Assembly: GCA_903902745.1 (NCBI GenBank)
Contig: CAIUWA010000024.1
Location: forward strand, 43,583 to 107,582
Direction: 5' to 3'
DNA from: an uncultured Opitutia bacterium
GTDB taxonomy: Bacteria; Verrucomicrobiota; Verrucomicrobiia; Opitutales; Opitutaceae
Length of the DNA stretch: 64,000 nt
Part shown: positions 1 through 9,235 of the stretch, piece after piece
Numbering within the stretch: position 1 is the first letter of the stretch
Layout of the letters: each line of letters begins with the position of its first letter
Made by a program: the position numbers and the translations under genes
The notes under the pieces: generated by a model
The model's database searches: none
What the model was told of the DNA's origin: nothing
Seen by the model: the letters and a program-made list of their open reading frames with translations, nothing else

Positions 1-1548
1 ATGGCGGTGCCCGCCCATGACGAGCGCGACCACGAGTTTGCCGTCCGATACGCCCTGCCAATCGTGCAGGTAATCGCGCCGGCGGGTGAAGCCATCAAAC
101 TGCCCTACAGCGGTGATGGCAAACTGGTCCATTCCGGAGCCTACACCGGACTCGACTGGCCCGAGGCCAAGCGACGCATCACCGCCGACCTCGCCGCTCG
201 CGGCGTTGGCAAGGCTACGATCAACTACAAGCTGCGTGACTGGCTGTTCTCTCGCCAGCGCTATTGGGGCGAGCCGTTTCCCATCGTCTGGGTGAGCGAG
301 TCCGACTATCGCCGCGCGGCCTCGCTCCGCCAGGACTTGCCAGCCCAGGCGGTCACATTCGCTGAGAACGGCGTCACCCACTTTGCCCTGCCGCTGCCGG
401 ACGCGGCGCTTCCGCTCGTGCTGCCGGACGTCCAGTCCTATTTGCCGAGCGGCAACGGCGAGAGTCCGCTCGCCAATGAAACCGCCTGGTTGGAAATCTG
501 GTTCAATCTTGAGACCGGCGCAGCCGTGCCCTCCTCCCAACCGCTCCCGGCCGGCACTGTCTGGGTGCGGGCCCGGCGCGAAACCAACACCATGCCGCAG
601 TGGGCCGGCTCGTGCTGGTATTATCTGCGTTTTCTCGATCCCCGGAACAGCACCGCCATCGCCTCACCCGAGGCGCTGCGTTATTGGGGTGTGCCGGACC
701 TTTATGTTGGCGGCGCCGAGCATGCAGTCTTGCACCTGCTCTATGCGCGTTTTTGGCATAAAGTGCTTTTCGATCTCGGCGTGGTCCCGCAAAGCGAGCC
801 GTTCACCAAGCTTTTTCACCAAGGTATTATCCTCGGCGAGGACGGGGAAAAAATGTCGAAGAGCCGCGGCAACGTGGTCAGTCCCGACACCATCATCGCC
901 TCGCACGGCACCGACTCATTGCGCCTTTACCTGATGTTCCTCGGTCCGCTCGAAGCCATGAAGCCCTGGAATCCGCGCGGCATCGAGGGCGTGCATCGCT
1001 TTCTGCAAAAGGTCTGGCGGGAATGCCTGACCGCCGAAGGGGCGGTGAACCCGAAGATTACAGCCTCCCTTCCGGAGCCCGCCGAGCTGACAAAATTGCT
1101 GCATGAGACGATCAAGAAAGTCGGGGAGGACATCGAGAACCTGCGCTTCAACACGGCCATTTCCCAGATGATGATTTTTGCCAATGCCCTGCAGAAAGCC
1201 CCCCAAGTGGATCCCTCCACCATGCGTGCCTTCCTGCAACTCCTTGCTCCCTTTGCGCCGCATCTGGCGGAGGAACTCTGGGCCCGCTTGGGCGAAGCTC
1301 CATCGATTCTCCGGGCCCCATGGCCGGCTTTTGATGCCGCCAAGTTTGCCACCAGCGAAGTGAAGCTCGTGATTCAGATCAACGGCCGGCATCGCGGCGA
1401 TCTCGTCGTGGCCAAGGGGCTGTCTCAGGATGCGGTCCTCGAGCTTCTCAAGAACCATGCAAAGGTGACTCCTTATCTTGACGGGAAAATGATGAAACGC
1501 GTGATTTACGTCCCAGGGAAAATCATCAATATTGTGACCGAGGGTTGA
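1..1548 (+). CDS. leuS: Leucyl-tRNA synthetase, 3' part (5' end outside window)
   Basis: This is the C-terminal 515 residues of a class I leucyl-tRNA synthetase, which charges tRNA-Leu with leucine in the cytoplasm. The frame is open from base 1, so the ATG there is an internal methionine. The first codons (VPAHDERDHEFA) match the end of the CP1 editing domain, where an Asp/Arg-rich segment discriminates mischarged tRNA. The KMSKS ATP-binding loop is at 850-864 (GEKMSKSRGN). The anticodon-binding helical domain follows, and the ending TPYLDGKMMKRVIYVPGKIINIV resembles the family C-terminus if read in two pieces (TPYLDGK, then KRVIYVPGKIINIV). The HIGH motif must lie upstream of the window. 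The gene ends 86 bp before the next start, with no clear terminator between them. Confidence 0.96.
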   Translation: MAVPAHDERDHEFAVRYALPIVQVIAPAGEAIKLPYSGDGKLVHSGAYTGLDWPEAKRRITADLAARGVGKATINYKLRDWLFSRQRYWGEPFPIVWVSESDYRRAASLRQDLPAQAVTFAENGVTHFALPLPDAALPLVLPDVQSYLPSGNGESPLANETAWLEIWFNLETGAAVPSSQPLPAGTVWVRARRETNTMPQWAGSCWYYLRFLDPRNSTAIASPEALRYWGVPDLYVGGAEHAVLHLLYARFWHKVLFDLGVVPQSEPFTKLFHQGIILGEDGEKMSKSRGNVVSPDTIIASHGTDSLRLYLMFLGPLEAMKPWNPRGIEGVHRFLQKVWRECLTAEGAVNPKITASLPEPAELTKLLHETIKKVGEDIENLRFNTAISQMMIFANALQKAPQVDPSTMRAFLQLLAPFAPHLAEELWARLGEAPSILRAPWPAFDAAKFATSEVKLVIQINGRHRGDLVVAKGLSQDAVLELLKNHAKVTPYLDGKMMKRVIYVPGKIINIVTEG

Positions 1549-1634
1549 TCGCACAATGCACTTGCCTTCCTAGGGTGAAACCCCTATGGTTTGGGCCATT
1601 AGCAACCAATGCAGGCCTTTCTCGATATAAGCAT

Positions 1635-2594
1635 ATGAAAACAAATCTCTTACCGTCTGGTTTTCAGCCGGTGTTTCTCAGGAAAACCTTTGCTTTTATG
1701 CTCTGTGCTGCAGTCACGGTCTCGGCCGCGTCTCAACGGAAGAACCCTGCAAGCAAGCTCTTCGTTACAGATGTCCAGGGACAAGGTGAGATAAACACCG
1801 GCGATAAACTCGAGGACTTGGCAAAAAAGACCGTTCACTCCGCGCAAGGCGCGATCATCGAAACCAAGAAGGCCGAGGACGACAGCCAGAAGGACAAGAA
1901 TTCCTCGTCCATGGTTTATTCGAATGGTACGGGCATTTATTTTGATTCCGACACCAGGCTGGAGGTGAAGAAATTCGCCCAGGAGCCATTTGCTCCGAAT
2001 CGCACAGACATGGACGTCGAGCCCTCCATTTCCCAAACCCAAGCTTTCCTGTCCCGCGGCAGTGTGGGTCTTTGCGCCAGCAAGATGGTGGCCGGCAGCA
2101 GCATGGTTTATCAGACGCCCCACGCTACGATCAATGTCCGCGGCCGGAAAGTCATCATTGAGACCAATGAAAAATTCACCAAGATTTCGATGCTGGAAGG
2201 TGAAAGCACGGTGCGCGGAGGAATTGGCGGAAATGTCGATCTGGGCGGACAATCGCTCCGCGCCGGGCAGCAGGCGATCATTCGCGCCGGGGCGGCGGGG
2301 GAAGCACCGATAGTTCAGATTGCGTCCATCCCTCCCGCCGAGATGGGGCCACTCGATGACAAGGTGTCGATGGCCTGCATGGCCAAGAAGACCGTCTATT
2401 TTGAAGTCGTGGACCGCAAAACCGGCAGCGGCCCGGTGGAAAAAACCCCGGCCGAAGCTGCCTCTGCCGAAGCTGTCACGGCTTTTGATGGCGATGGCAA
2501 GACCGGGGCGGAACAGGAAATCGTGCCCGTGGAAGTTGCGCCGGCCGATCTTCCCGTCCAATTCACCGTCAGCCCCGCGCGATTGGCGCCATAA
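1635..2594 (+). CDS. FecR-domain exported protein of the polysaccharide export cluster
   Basis: A 319-residue protein. The frame is open further upstream from a TTG overlapping the leuS stop, but the ATG at 1635 is preferred because it is followed by a plausible signal peptide (hydrophobic stretch FAFMLCAAVTVSAAS). The middle part looks like a FecR-type domain: a GTGIYFDSDTRLEVKKF segment, then STVRGGIGG and LRAGQQAIIRAG, the pattern of FecR domains that line surface-polymer loci. The C-terminal third is rich in Ala, Pro and acidic residues. The family is known for periplasmic sensing or scaffolding, but no sigma or anti-sigma partner is next to it. Instead it heads a run of beta-barrel, Wza and Wzc genes, which suggests a structural or regulatory role in exopolysaccharide export (inference). 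Confidence 0.7.
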   Translation: MKTNLLPSGFQPVFLRKTFAFMLCAAVTVSAASQRKNPASKLFVTDVQGQGEINTGDKLEDLAKKTVHSAQGAIIETKKAEDDSQKDKNSSSMVYSNGTGIYFDSDTRLEVKKFAQEPFAPNRTDMDVEPSISQTQAFLSRGSVGLCASKMVAGSSMVYQTPHATINVRGRKVIIETNEKFTKISMLEGESTVRGGIGGNVDLGGQSLRAGQQAIIRAGAAGEAPIVQIASIPPAEMGPLDDKVSMACMAKKTVYFEVVDRKTGSGPVEKTPAEAASAEAVTAFDGDGKTGAEQEIVPVEVAPADLPVQFTVSPARLAP

Positions 2595-2623
2595 ATAACG
2601 GGCCGCTTATTTTTTCGCGCTCC

Positions 2624-3763
2624 ATGGGCCTATTCCGCACACTCCACGCCGGGATCGCGGTGCTTTTGTCCCTTGGGGTTGTCGCCCTGCCGGTCCGGGC
2701 GCTCGTCAGCATCGACGCCGGAAAAAACCAGCTCTTCATCAACAGCACCGCCACGGTCACCTACGACTCCAATCTCTTTGCCAATTCCGCGGGAGGCGGG
2801 GACTACGTTTACGGCCTGAATCTCGGCGCCAATTACACCCGCCGCGCCGGCTTGATCGGGCTGGATGCCAGTGTGGGCGTCGCCACCAGCCGGTTCGGCA
2901 AATTTCATGCGGAGGATTTTCAAAATCCCAGCTTTACCGCTGCGTTTGCCAAGCAAACCGGGCGCACGACTGGCACTCTTACCCTGAGCGCCGCCCGTCA
3001 GAGCCGCGCCGACTCCGCCGCCAATCTGCGCAATGAATCCTGGTTTTATCAGGCCGAGATGAACCTTAAGTATCCGGTGATTGAGCGTTACTCCCTTTCA
3101 GCCAATGCAGGCTACTCGCTGCGCGACTATGCGGACAATACCACTGTCGTTGACCTGGCGTCCTACGCCTTTGGCCTCGATCTGTTCTATGTGTACACGA
3201 CCGACCGGGATCTGATCGCGGGCTATCATTTCAGCGAGGACAAGACCTCCGCCAACTCCAAGTCCTTCAACCACTCCTTTACCGCCGGCCTGGCAGGCCG
3301 CCTCTTCGGCCAGCTGCAAGGCACGTTGCGCGCGGGCTATGGTCTGCGCGTCCCCCACGACCGCACGACCGATGCCAGTTATGGCTCCTGGACCGCCAAT
3401 GCGAGCACCGCGTGGAAGTTCACCAAACGATTGAATGTCACCGGACAGCTGTCCAAGGACGTCTCCACCACTTCTACCAACACTTCCGTCGATACCCTGT
3501 CCACCGCGCTTGATGCCCAATATATCCTGAACGCGAGGACGATTTTCGATCTCGGCACCAGTTGGAGCAACAGCCGTTTCCTCGGTGCGTTGGGTGGCGG
3601 CCGGCATGATGTTGCGTGGAGTTGGAACCTAGCCCTTAGTCGCACCATCAATAGCCACTTGAAAGCCTCGCTAAGCTATGTGTCCTCGCAAAACTGGTCC
3701 ACGGTCAATTTCTCCGACTTCAGCCGCCGGGCCGCCACGATGTCGCTGAGTTCCCATTTCTAA
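2624..3763 (+). CDS. Outer-membrane beta-barrel protein of the EPS locus
   Basis: A 379-residue protein with an N-terminal signal peptide (hydrophobic GIAVLLSLGVVALPVRA, cleavage probably near residue 26). The mature part consists of alternating polar and aromatic strands with many NATVTYDSNLF-like and YSLSANAGYSLRDY segments, and it ends in Phe (SLSSHF), a typical C-terminal signature of outer-membrane barrels. It resembles the putative beta-barrel porin family often encoded beside exopolysaccharide exporters. It starts 29 bp after the FecR-domain gene and ends 10 bp before the Wza-like gene, so all are probably one operon. A function as an export pore or a barrel anchoring the secretion machinery is inferred from context only. 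No Shine-Dalgarno motif precedes the ATG. Confidence 0.75.
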   Translation: MGLFRTLHAGIAVLLSLGVVALPVRALVSIDAGKNQLFINSTATVTYDSNLFANSAGGGDYVYGLNLGANYTRRAGLIGLDASVGVATSRFGKFHAEDFQNPSFTAAFAKQTGRTTGTLTLSAARQSRADSAANLRNESWFYQAEMNLKYPVIERYSLSANAGYSLRDYADNTTVVDLASYAFGLDLFYVYTTDRDLIAGYHFSEDKTSANSKSFNHSFTAGLAGRLFGQLQGTLRAGYGLRVPHDRTTDASYGSWTANASTAWKFTKRLNVTGQLSKDVSTTSTNTSVDTLSTALDAQYILNARTIFDLGTSWSNSRFLGALGGGRHDVAWSWNLALSRTINSHLKASLSYVSSQNWSTVNFSDFSRRAATMSLSSHF

Positions 3764-3773
3764 CCGTTTTCCC

Positions 3774-4412
3774 ATGTCCGTTCCCACCATCCGCTCCATC
3801 TGCCGCTTGCTTGGACTCGGGGCGTTTTTTGCCGGCCTGACCGTGATCGTTCATGCCCAGGCTGGCGCACCGCCGCCCAAACCCTCGACCCAGGCCCTCG
3901 CCCACACCCTTACCACCAATGACAAATTGAACATTGTGGTCGTGCAGGAAAAGGAGCTTGGCGGCATTTCTCGCGTCAACTCCAAGGGTACGATCAATCT
4001 CACCCTCGTGGGTGAGGTTCATGTGGCCGGCCTCACCGTCCAGGAAGCCCAGAAAGCCATTGAGAACGCCTACCATGACGGGCGCTATCTGCTGAATCCC
4101 CAAGTCATCATCAATGTCGAGGACTACGCCCCGCGCGAGGTTTTCATCAATGGCGAGGTGAAGGCGCCGGGAAAATACCAGCTGCCCACCGAAGTGGTGA
4201 TGACGATCGATGAACTGGTGCTCAAGGCCGGCGGCTTCACCGATTCGGCCAAGGGCGCGGCGGTCAAGGTCACGCGCAAACTGCCTGACGGGAAAACCAC
4301 CGTCATTGGCCCGCTTGACGTGGAAAGCATCATCAAGGGAAAAAAGGGCACCTCCATTCCGCTGGAGCTGCAGCCCGGCGATACCGTGCAGGTAGATCAG
4401 CGCATATTTTGA
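3774..4412 (+). CDS. Polysaccharide export protein, Wza family (Poly_export/SLBB)
   Basis: A 212-residue Wza-type protein that would form the periplasmic and outer-membrane channel for capsule or exopolysaccharide. It has a signal peptide (LLGLGAFFAGLTVIVHAQA), then a Poly_export domain at about residues 42-115 (LTTNDKLNIVVVQEKEL, INLTLVGEVHVAGLTVQEAQ), then an SLBB domain at about 118-210 (VFINGEVKAPGKYQLP, ELQPGDTVQVDQRIF). There is no lipobox cysteine, unlike E. coli Wza, and the protein is short with a single SLBB domain. That layout is common for exporters that pair with a separate outer-membrane barrel, which is what the preceding gene encodes. It lies 15 bp upstream of the Wzc-like kinase. 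Confidence 0.9.
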   Translation: MSVPTIRSICRLLGLGAFFAGLTVIVHAQAGAPPPKPSTQALAHTLTTNDKLNIVVVQEKELGGISRVNSKGTINLTLVGEVHVAGLTVQEAQKAIENAYHDGRYLLNPQVIINVEDYAPREVFINGEVKAPGKYQLPTEVVMTIDELVLKAGGFTDSAKGAAVKVTRKLPDGKTTVIGPLDVESIIKGKKGTSIPLELQPGDTVQVDQRIF

Positions 4413-4427
4413 AATTAGCCGCGACTC

Positions 4428-6608
4428 ATGGCCGAATCATCTTCCAACCCACCGCCCCCCTCGTCCACCGGGATGGGCGACGACAAGGATGAAAACATCA
4501 TAGAGCGGCGCTCGCTGCGCGACTACTACATCATCCTGCGCGAAAGGGTCTGGATCGCCTTGCCGCTGGCCTTGCTCGTTTCGATCGGCTTGGGCTACTA
4601 CCAGTCCCGTGAGACTCCGATGTACATGGCCTCGGCCACCATCCAGTTTGAAAAACCGGAGAAGGTCGTCACCACCCAGGGGGTCGCGGACCCCACCATC
4701 ACCTCGGAGATCGATCTCAACACGCACATCCAGGTTCTGCGCAGTGGCAACCTTCGCGCCAAGGTGGCCGCGTCCTTCACGCCCGAGGAGTTGAAAATCC
4801 TGCAGGAGCCGTTCCTGAAAAATCCTGTTCCCGGCGCCGTGCCGCCCTCGGCCGGCGAACTCCTCGGCAGCGTCGCGATCGACCCGGTCCGCCTCAGTCT
4901 CCTCATCCAGATCACCGTCCGGCACCAAGGCGCGAAGGCCGCCGCCTTGGTCGCCAATCGTTATGTTGACCAATTCATGATCCGCCTGCGCGAGCAGATG
5001 AGCGGAATCAACGAGGATGCCGTCAAGCAGTTGAATGAGGCGGCCGAACGACTGCGCAAGGAGTCCGGCGAGAAGGATCAGAAGCTGCAGACCTACATGA
5101 AGGAGCACAAACTGGGCACTTCCCTCGATGTCACAACCAACACCATCAAGGCGCACTTGATTGCCATCGATGCGGCCCGCACGTCCGCGCACCTCGAGGT
5201 CCTCCGGCTGCAAAATGAATTCAGCCAGGTTGAAGCCTATCAGAGCAGCGGCCGGAATCTGTATGAGATCTCCGCGATCGCCAGCCATGGGACCGTGCCC
5301 GTGCTCCGGGGCCAGCTCGCGGCCGCGGAAAATCTCCAAAGTGAGCTGGCCGGGCGCTACCTGGAACGGCATCCGGAGATGATCAAGATCACCAACACGA
5401 TCAGCAGTCTCACGGACCAGCTCAACGCCGCCACGGCCCTCGCCATCGCCGATCTTAAAACCAGCCTGAGCAAGGCCCGCGACAATGAAGTGGCCCTCGA
5501 AAAGGACTATGCGCTCAACGAGCAGGAGAATCTCCACCTGCGGGATTTGAACACGGAATACGGCAACCTGCAGCAGGAGGCCGACGCGGCCAAGAAGCAG
5601 TACATGGAGGTGCTCGACCGAAAAAGCCAGACGACCACCCTCCGCAACATCGAGAATCAAAAAGTTCCGCTTCATCCCCTTGACAGTGCCACGGTGCCCG
5701 GCGGTCCCTATGCGCCCAACCTCAGCCGCATCATCAAGACCTGCGCCGGCATCGGCATCCTGGTTTTCATCGGCGTGGCGGTCGGCCTGAGTTTCATCGA
5801 CGACCGCATCAAGAGCGCCTGGGACGTCGAGCACTTTATCGGCGTCAATCTCCTCGGCATCATCCCCGACCTGTCGGGACTGAAGGACGACGACAAATAC
5901 ACCCTCGTCCTCAACAACAACCAGGCCCCGGGGGTCGAGTCCTTCCTCAGCGTCTACAGCGCGGTGAAGATTCATTCCAAGCTGGATTTCCCCAAGTCGA
6001 TTCTCGTCACCAGCACGATCCCGGGCGAAGGCAAGACGCTCATCTCGTGCAACCTCGCCGGCAGTTTTGCCCGCCATGGGAAAAAGACGCTGCTGATTGA
6101 TTGCGATCTGCGCCGGCCCATGCTCCACCGCCATTTCAAGCAGCAGAACAATGCCGGCGTCATCCAGTGGTATGAGAATGGCGCAAATCTTGAGGGCGAT
6201 CTCATGAGCGATCCCACCCTGGGCATCATCAAGATCGGCGATAATCTTTCCCTCCTGTGCTCCGGCGGTCGCTCCAAGGGTCCGACCCAAATTCTCGAGA
6301 GCCAGGCCTTCACCAACCTGCTCCAGCGGCTGAAACGGCAGTATGACCTGATCGTGGTCGATTCCCCTCCGCTGGGCGCGGTCACGGACAGTTTGCTCAT
6401 TGCCGAGCGCACGGACGAGGTCATTTACGTGTGCCGATTCAATCGTGCCTACCGGAAGCACATTCGCATGTACATCAAGGCGCTCCGCCGGGGTCGAAAT
6501 GAAATCCTTGGGGTGGTCCTCAACGGTCTCTCGCCCCGGCGCATCGAGTACTATTCGAATTATCGCTACTACCGCAGCTACAAGAAATATTACGGTGCGC
6601 AGACCTAG
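4428..6608 (+). CDS. Polysaccharide co-polymerase / BY-kinase, Wzc-like
   Basis: A 726-residue inner-membrane tyrosine autokinase controlling polysaccharide chain length and export. Transmembrane segment 1 is near residues 40-58, followed by a long periplasmic Wzz domain with coiled-coil heptads (about 200-390). Transmembrane segment 2 is near 430-452 (AGIGILVFIGVAVGLSF). The cytoplasmic kinase has Walker A (STIPGEGKTLIS, about residue 530), Walker A' (LLIDCDLRRP) and Walker B (LIVVDSPP). The C-terminus carries a tyrosine cluster (EYYSNYRYYRSYKKYYGA), the autophosphorylation tail of BY-kinases. No separate Wzb-type phosphatase is seen in the window. It is the last gene of the FecR-barrel-Wza-Wzc series; a 107-bp gap follows before lpxI. 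Confidence 0.93.
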   Translation: MAESSSNPPPPSSTGMGDDKDENIIERRSLRDYYIILRERVWIALPLALLVSIGLGYYQSRETPMYMASATIQFEKPEKVVTTQGVADPTITSEIDLNTHIQVLRSGNLRAKVAASFTPEELKILQEPFLKNPVPGAVPPSAGELLGSVAIDPVRLSLLIQITVRHQGAKAAALVANRYVDQFMIRLREQMSGINEDAVKQLNEAAERLRKESGEKDQKLQTYMKEHKLGTSLDVTTNTIKAHLIAIDAARTSAHLEVLRLQNEFSQVEAYQSSGRNLYEISAIASHGTVPVLRGQLAAAENLQSELAGRYLERHPEMIKITNTISSLTDQLNAATALAIADLKTSLSKARDNEVALEKDYALNEQENLHLRDLNTEYGNLQQEADAAKKQYMEVLDRKSQTTTLRNIENQKVPLHPLDSATVPGGPYAPNLSRIIKTCAGIGILVFIGVAVGLSFIDDRIKSAWDVEHFIGVNLLGIIPDLSGLKDDDKYTLVLNNNQAPGVESFLSVYSAVKIHSKLDFPKSILVTSTIPGEGKTLISCNLAGSFARHGKKTLLIDCDLRRPMLHRHFKQQNNAGVIQWYENGANLEGDLMSDPTLGIIKIGDNLSLLCSGGRSKGPTQILESQAFTNLLQRLKRQYDLIVVDSPPLGAVTDSLLIAERTDEVIYVCRFNRAYRKHIRMYIKALRRGRNEILGVVLNGLSPRRIEYYSNYRYYRSYKKYYGAQT

Positions 6609-6715
6609 TCCGGCCGGGCCTGCACCGGATGCCCACCGATGGTCCCTGCGGTCCATGATGCCGAGCCGGGCTAAAATCGGTTTGGCAATGACTCATAAGC
6701 GATAACGATCAGGTC

Positions 6716-7561
6716 ATGGCACCCGCCTCCGCCTATCTTCCCACCGGTTACGACCCTGGCCGGCCGGTTGTCCTCATTGCCGGGCAGGGACTTTATCCCC
6801 AGCTAGCCGCGCAAGGCATGCGTCAGGCCGGCGTTTCTCTCCGGCTCATTGCCTTCGAGGAGGAGACCCCCCCGGACCTCATCGCCTCCTTTCCTGAGGC
6901 CGAGCGGATCACGCTGCGCGTGGGTCAATTGGGCCGGATGCTTAAGGCCATCGGGGATTTTGGCGCCGGATACGCTTTCATGGCCGGACAGATCACCCCC
7001 CGCCGGCTCTTCCATGGCCTGCACCCCGACCTCAAGGCCGCCGCGATCCTTTTCTCGCTCAAACGCCGGAATGCCGAGACCATTTTCGGCGCGATCGCCA
7101 CCGAGATCGAGGCGCTCGGAGTTCGCCTGCTCGATGCCCGGTCCTTTCTGGATGACAGCCTGGCCACGCCGGGGTGCATGACCGGTCGCAGCTTTCCCAT
7201 CGGGGAGGAATACTTGGATCATGGCATTCACGTTGCCCGCGAATGCGCCCGGCTCGACATCGGCCAGGGCTGTGTCGTGCGCAAAGGCACGGTGCTGGCG
7301 GTCGAAGCCTATGAAGGGACCGATGCCATGCTCCGGCGCGCAGGTGCCCTGAAAGCCGACCAGGCTCTTTTCGTCAAGGCTGTGAAGCCCCGGCAGGATT
7401 TCCGTTTTGACGTCCCCTGCTTTGGCCTGCGCACGCTTGAAACCATGCGCGAGGCAGGGCTGCACTGTGCCGCGCTCGAGGCGGGTAAGGTCTTAATTCT
7501 CGGCAAGCCCGCCGTTCTTGCCCAGGCGAAGACGTGGGGCATCAGCCTTCTGGGCTTTTAA
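6716..7561 (+). CDS. lpxI: UDP-2,3-diacylglucosamine pyrophosphatase LpxI family (DUF1009)
   Basis: A 281-residue protein of the LpxI family, which hydrolyses UDP-2,3-diacylglucosamine to lipid X and UMP at the membrane surface during lipid A synthesis and replaces LpxH where that is missing. Supporting segments are the N-terminal VLIAGQGLYPQLAAQGMRQAG, read as a Rossmann-like start with its Gly-rich turn (GQGLYP), the middle LDARSFLDDSL, and the C-terminal FDVPCFGLRTLETM with VLILGKPAVLAQA. The length matches the family. The start is the ATG at 6716. It shares no obvious operon with the kinase upstream, but a 45-bp-longer spacing than its neighbours suggests its own transcript. Lipid A synthesis implies a diderm cell. 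No other lpx gene is in the window. Confidence 0.85.
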   Translation: MAPASAYLPTGYDPGRPVVLIAGQGLYPQLAAQGMRQAGVSLRLIAFEEETPPDLIASFPEAERITLRVGQLGRMLKAIGDFGAGYAFMAGQITPRRLFHGLHPDLKAAAILFSLKRRNAETIFGAIATEIEALGVRLLDARSFLDDSLATPGCMTGRSFPIGEEYLDHGIHVARECARLDIGQGCVVRKGTVLAVEAYEGTDAMLRRAGALKADQALFVKAVKPRQDFRFDVPCFGLRTLETMREAGLHCAALEAGKVLILGKPAVLAQAKTWGISLLGF

Positions 7562-7642
7562 GATTACGCGGCTGGCAAACGCGCTCCCCGGCCTTCATCG
7601 CCCAGCTTGCGCTTTTCCCCTCCCCCGGCATCTTTTCGCGCC

Positions 7643-8113
7643 ATGCAGAACGACGTCGTTGCCGTCACGATCAAAGGGGTGATGCCCACCACCAACGGCT
7701 GCGCCGTGTTTATCGGCACCGACGAGAAGATCTTCCGCATCTACGTCGACCCGTTTGTCGGCAATGCCATTCACATGGCGCTCAAGGGCGTGACGCGCGA
7801 ACGACCGCTGACCCACGACCTGATTGGCAGCCTGTTGCTCGGACTCGGGGCCAGGCTGGATCGCGTGGTCATCAATGATGTCAACACCGACATGTTCTTC
7901 GCCCGGATCCTGCTGACGATGGAAAACGAGCTGGGCAAAAAAATCGTCGAGATCGACGCCCGCCCCAGCGACTCCATTGTGCTCGCCCTGCAGCAGAAGC
8001 GACCGATTTTTGCCGCCCGCAAGGTTTATGAGGCGGTTGACGACATGAGCGAGATCCTCGATCGCGTGCTCAAACAGCAGGCGGAGGAAGGCGGGGAATC
8101 CGCCGGGGACTGA
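7643..8113 (+). CDS. Bifunctional nuclease family protein (DUF151/BFN domain)
   Basis: A 156-residue protein with a BFN domain across most of its length (VAVTIKGVMPTTNGCAVF, RPLTHDLIGSLLLGLGA, KIVEIDARPSDSIVLALQQ). The DARPSDSIVLAL segment is the most conserved element of this family. Plant members have RNase and DNase activity; bacterial members are poorly studied, so substrate and role here are unknown. The upstream in-frame extension is Pro/Ser-rich and unlike the family, so the ATG at 7643 (MQNDVVAVTI) is chosen. It is followed by dus after 5 bp, and the two are probably co-transcribed. Confidence 0.85.
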   Translation: MQNDVVAVTIKGVMPTTNGCAVFIGTDEKIFRIYVDPFVGNAIHMALKGVTRERPLTHDLIGSLLLGLGARLDRVVINDVNTDMFFARILLTMENELGKKIVEIDARPSDSIVLALQQKRPIFAARKVYEAVDDMSEILDRVLKQQAEEGGESAGD

Positions 8114-8118
8114 ATCCC

Positions 8119-9228
8119 ATGGATTCCGCCCTTCCGCCACCCGCCAGCCCCCACCGCCTTCCTGCCGGCCAGCAACCGGGCGGCCCGTTCACCGCCCTGG
8201 CCCCGATGCAGGATGTGACCGACCTCGCGTTCATGCGGGTGATCACGCGCTACGGTGCGCCAGATTTTTTCTTCACCGAGTTTTTCCGGGTCCACGCCCA
8301 ATCGCGCCCGGAAAAGCACATTCTCCGCTCCATCGACGAAAACGAGACCGGCCGGCCCGTCTTCGCCCAGCTCATTGGCGAGGATCTGTCCCATCTCGCG
8401 CGCACCGCCGGCGAATTGCTCCGTCATTCCGTGGCTGGCATCGATCTCAACCTGGGCTGTCCCGCCCCCAAGGTTTACAAGAAAAATGTCGGCGGCGGTC
8501 TCCTGCGCGACCCCGACCGGATTGGTGAAATCCTCGCCACCCTGCGCGCCGCGGTGCCCGGGCGGTTTACCGTGAAGATGCGCATCGGCTTCGACAGCAC
8601 CGATCATTTTGACCGGGTCATCGACCTCGTGAATGAGCACCACGTCGATCTCCTGAGCGTGCACGGCCGGACCGTGAAGGAAATGTATCGCAGCGAGGTG
8701 CATTACGATTTCATCGCGCGGGCCGCCGCGCGGGCCCGCTGCCCTGTGCTGGCCAATGGCAATGTCACCTCCGCCGCGCGCGCCGCGGTCATCCTCGACG
8801 AGACGCGTGCCGCCGGGGTGATGATCGGCCGCCACGCCATCCGCAACCCGTGGATTTTCCGGCAGTGTCGCGAGCAATTCGCCGGGCAACCCGTCACGCC
8901 GGTCACACTGGGTGATGTGCGCGACTACATCGAGCACCTGTTCCGCGCCACCCAACTGCCCGGCATTCCCGAACGGGCCCACGTCAACAAGATGAAAAAG
9001 TACCTCAATTTCGTGGGCCAGAGCGTGGATTCCTCGGGCGCCTTTCTCCACGACATGCGGCGAGCCGAGACCGAGGCCGAACTTTTCGCCCTTTGCGACC
9101 GCCATCTCCTGGCCGAGCCTTCGCGGCTTTTCGCCGCCGAACCCTACCCCGGCGTCATCGCCCGGCCCAATTGCGAAACCCCTGAGGCCGTCACCGACGG
9201 CTGCTCGCTGGAGTCGGTGACGGCCTGA
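8119..9228 (+). CDS. dus: tRNA-dihydrouridine synthase
   Basis: A 369-residue FMN-dependent enzyme that reduces uridine to dihydrouridine in tRNA. The TIM barrel carries the family signature LNLGCPAPKVYKKNVGGGLL with the catalytic cysteine at residue 114, FTVKMRIGF, LSVHGRTVKEMY (the HGRT motif), VLANGNV and GVMIGRHAIRNPWIF for phosphate binding. The C-terminal helical RNA-binding domain follows. The first 20 residues are Pro-rich and probably unstructured. It ends 7 bp before the convergent sufT gene, so transcription from the two sides meets here without a visible terminator. The subclass (DusA, B or C) was not assigned. Confidence 0.93.
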   Translation: MDSALPPPASPHRLPAGQQPGGPFTALAPMQDVTDLAFMRVITRYGAPDFFFTEFFRVHAQSRPEKHILRSIDENETGRPVFAQLIGEDLSHLARTAGELLRHSVAGIDLNLGCPAPKVYKKNVGGGLLRDPDRIGEILATLRAAVPGRFTVKMRIGFDSTDHFDRVIDLVNEHHVDLLSVHGRTVKEMYRSEVHYDFIARAAARARCPVLANGNVTSAARAAVILDETRAAGVMIGRHAIRNPWIFRQCREQFAGQPVTPVTLGDVRDYIEHLFRATQLPGIPERAHVNKMKKYLNFVGQSVDSSGAFLHDMRRAETEAELFALCDRHLLAEPSRLFAAEPYPGVIARPNCETPEAVTDGCSLESVTA

Positions 9229-9235
9229 GCCGGCC

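Noticed and set aside
1..3. ATG at base 1 as the leuS start.
   Set aside because: The codons that follow belong to the end of the editing domain; the HIGH half of the enzyme must lie before the window.
4437..6656. A very long open frame antisense to the Wzc-like gene.
   Set aside because: It mirrors codon positions of the kinase gene, has no recognisable motifs and is the usual result of high GC content. The plus-strand kinase is certain.
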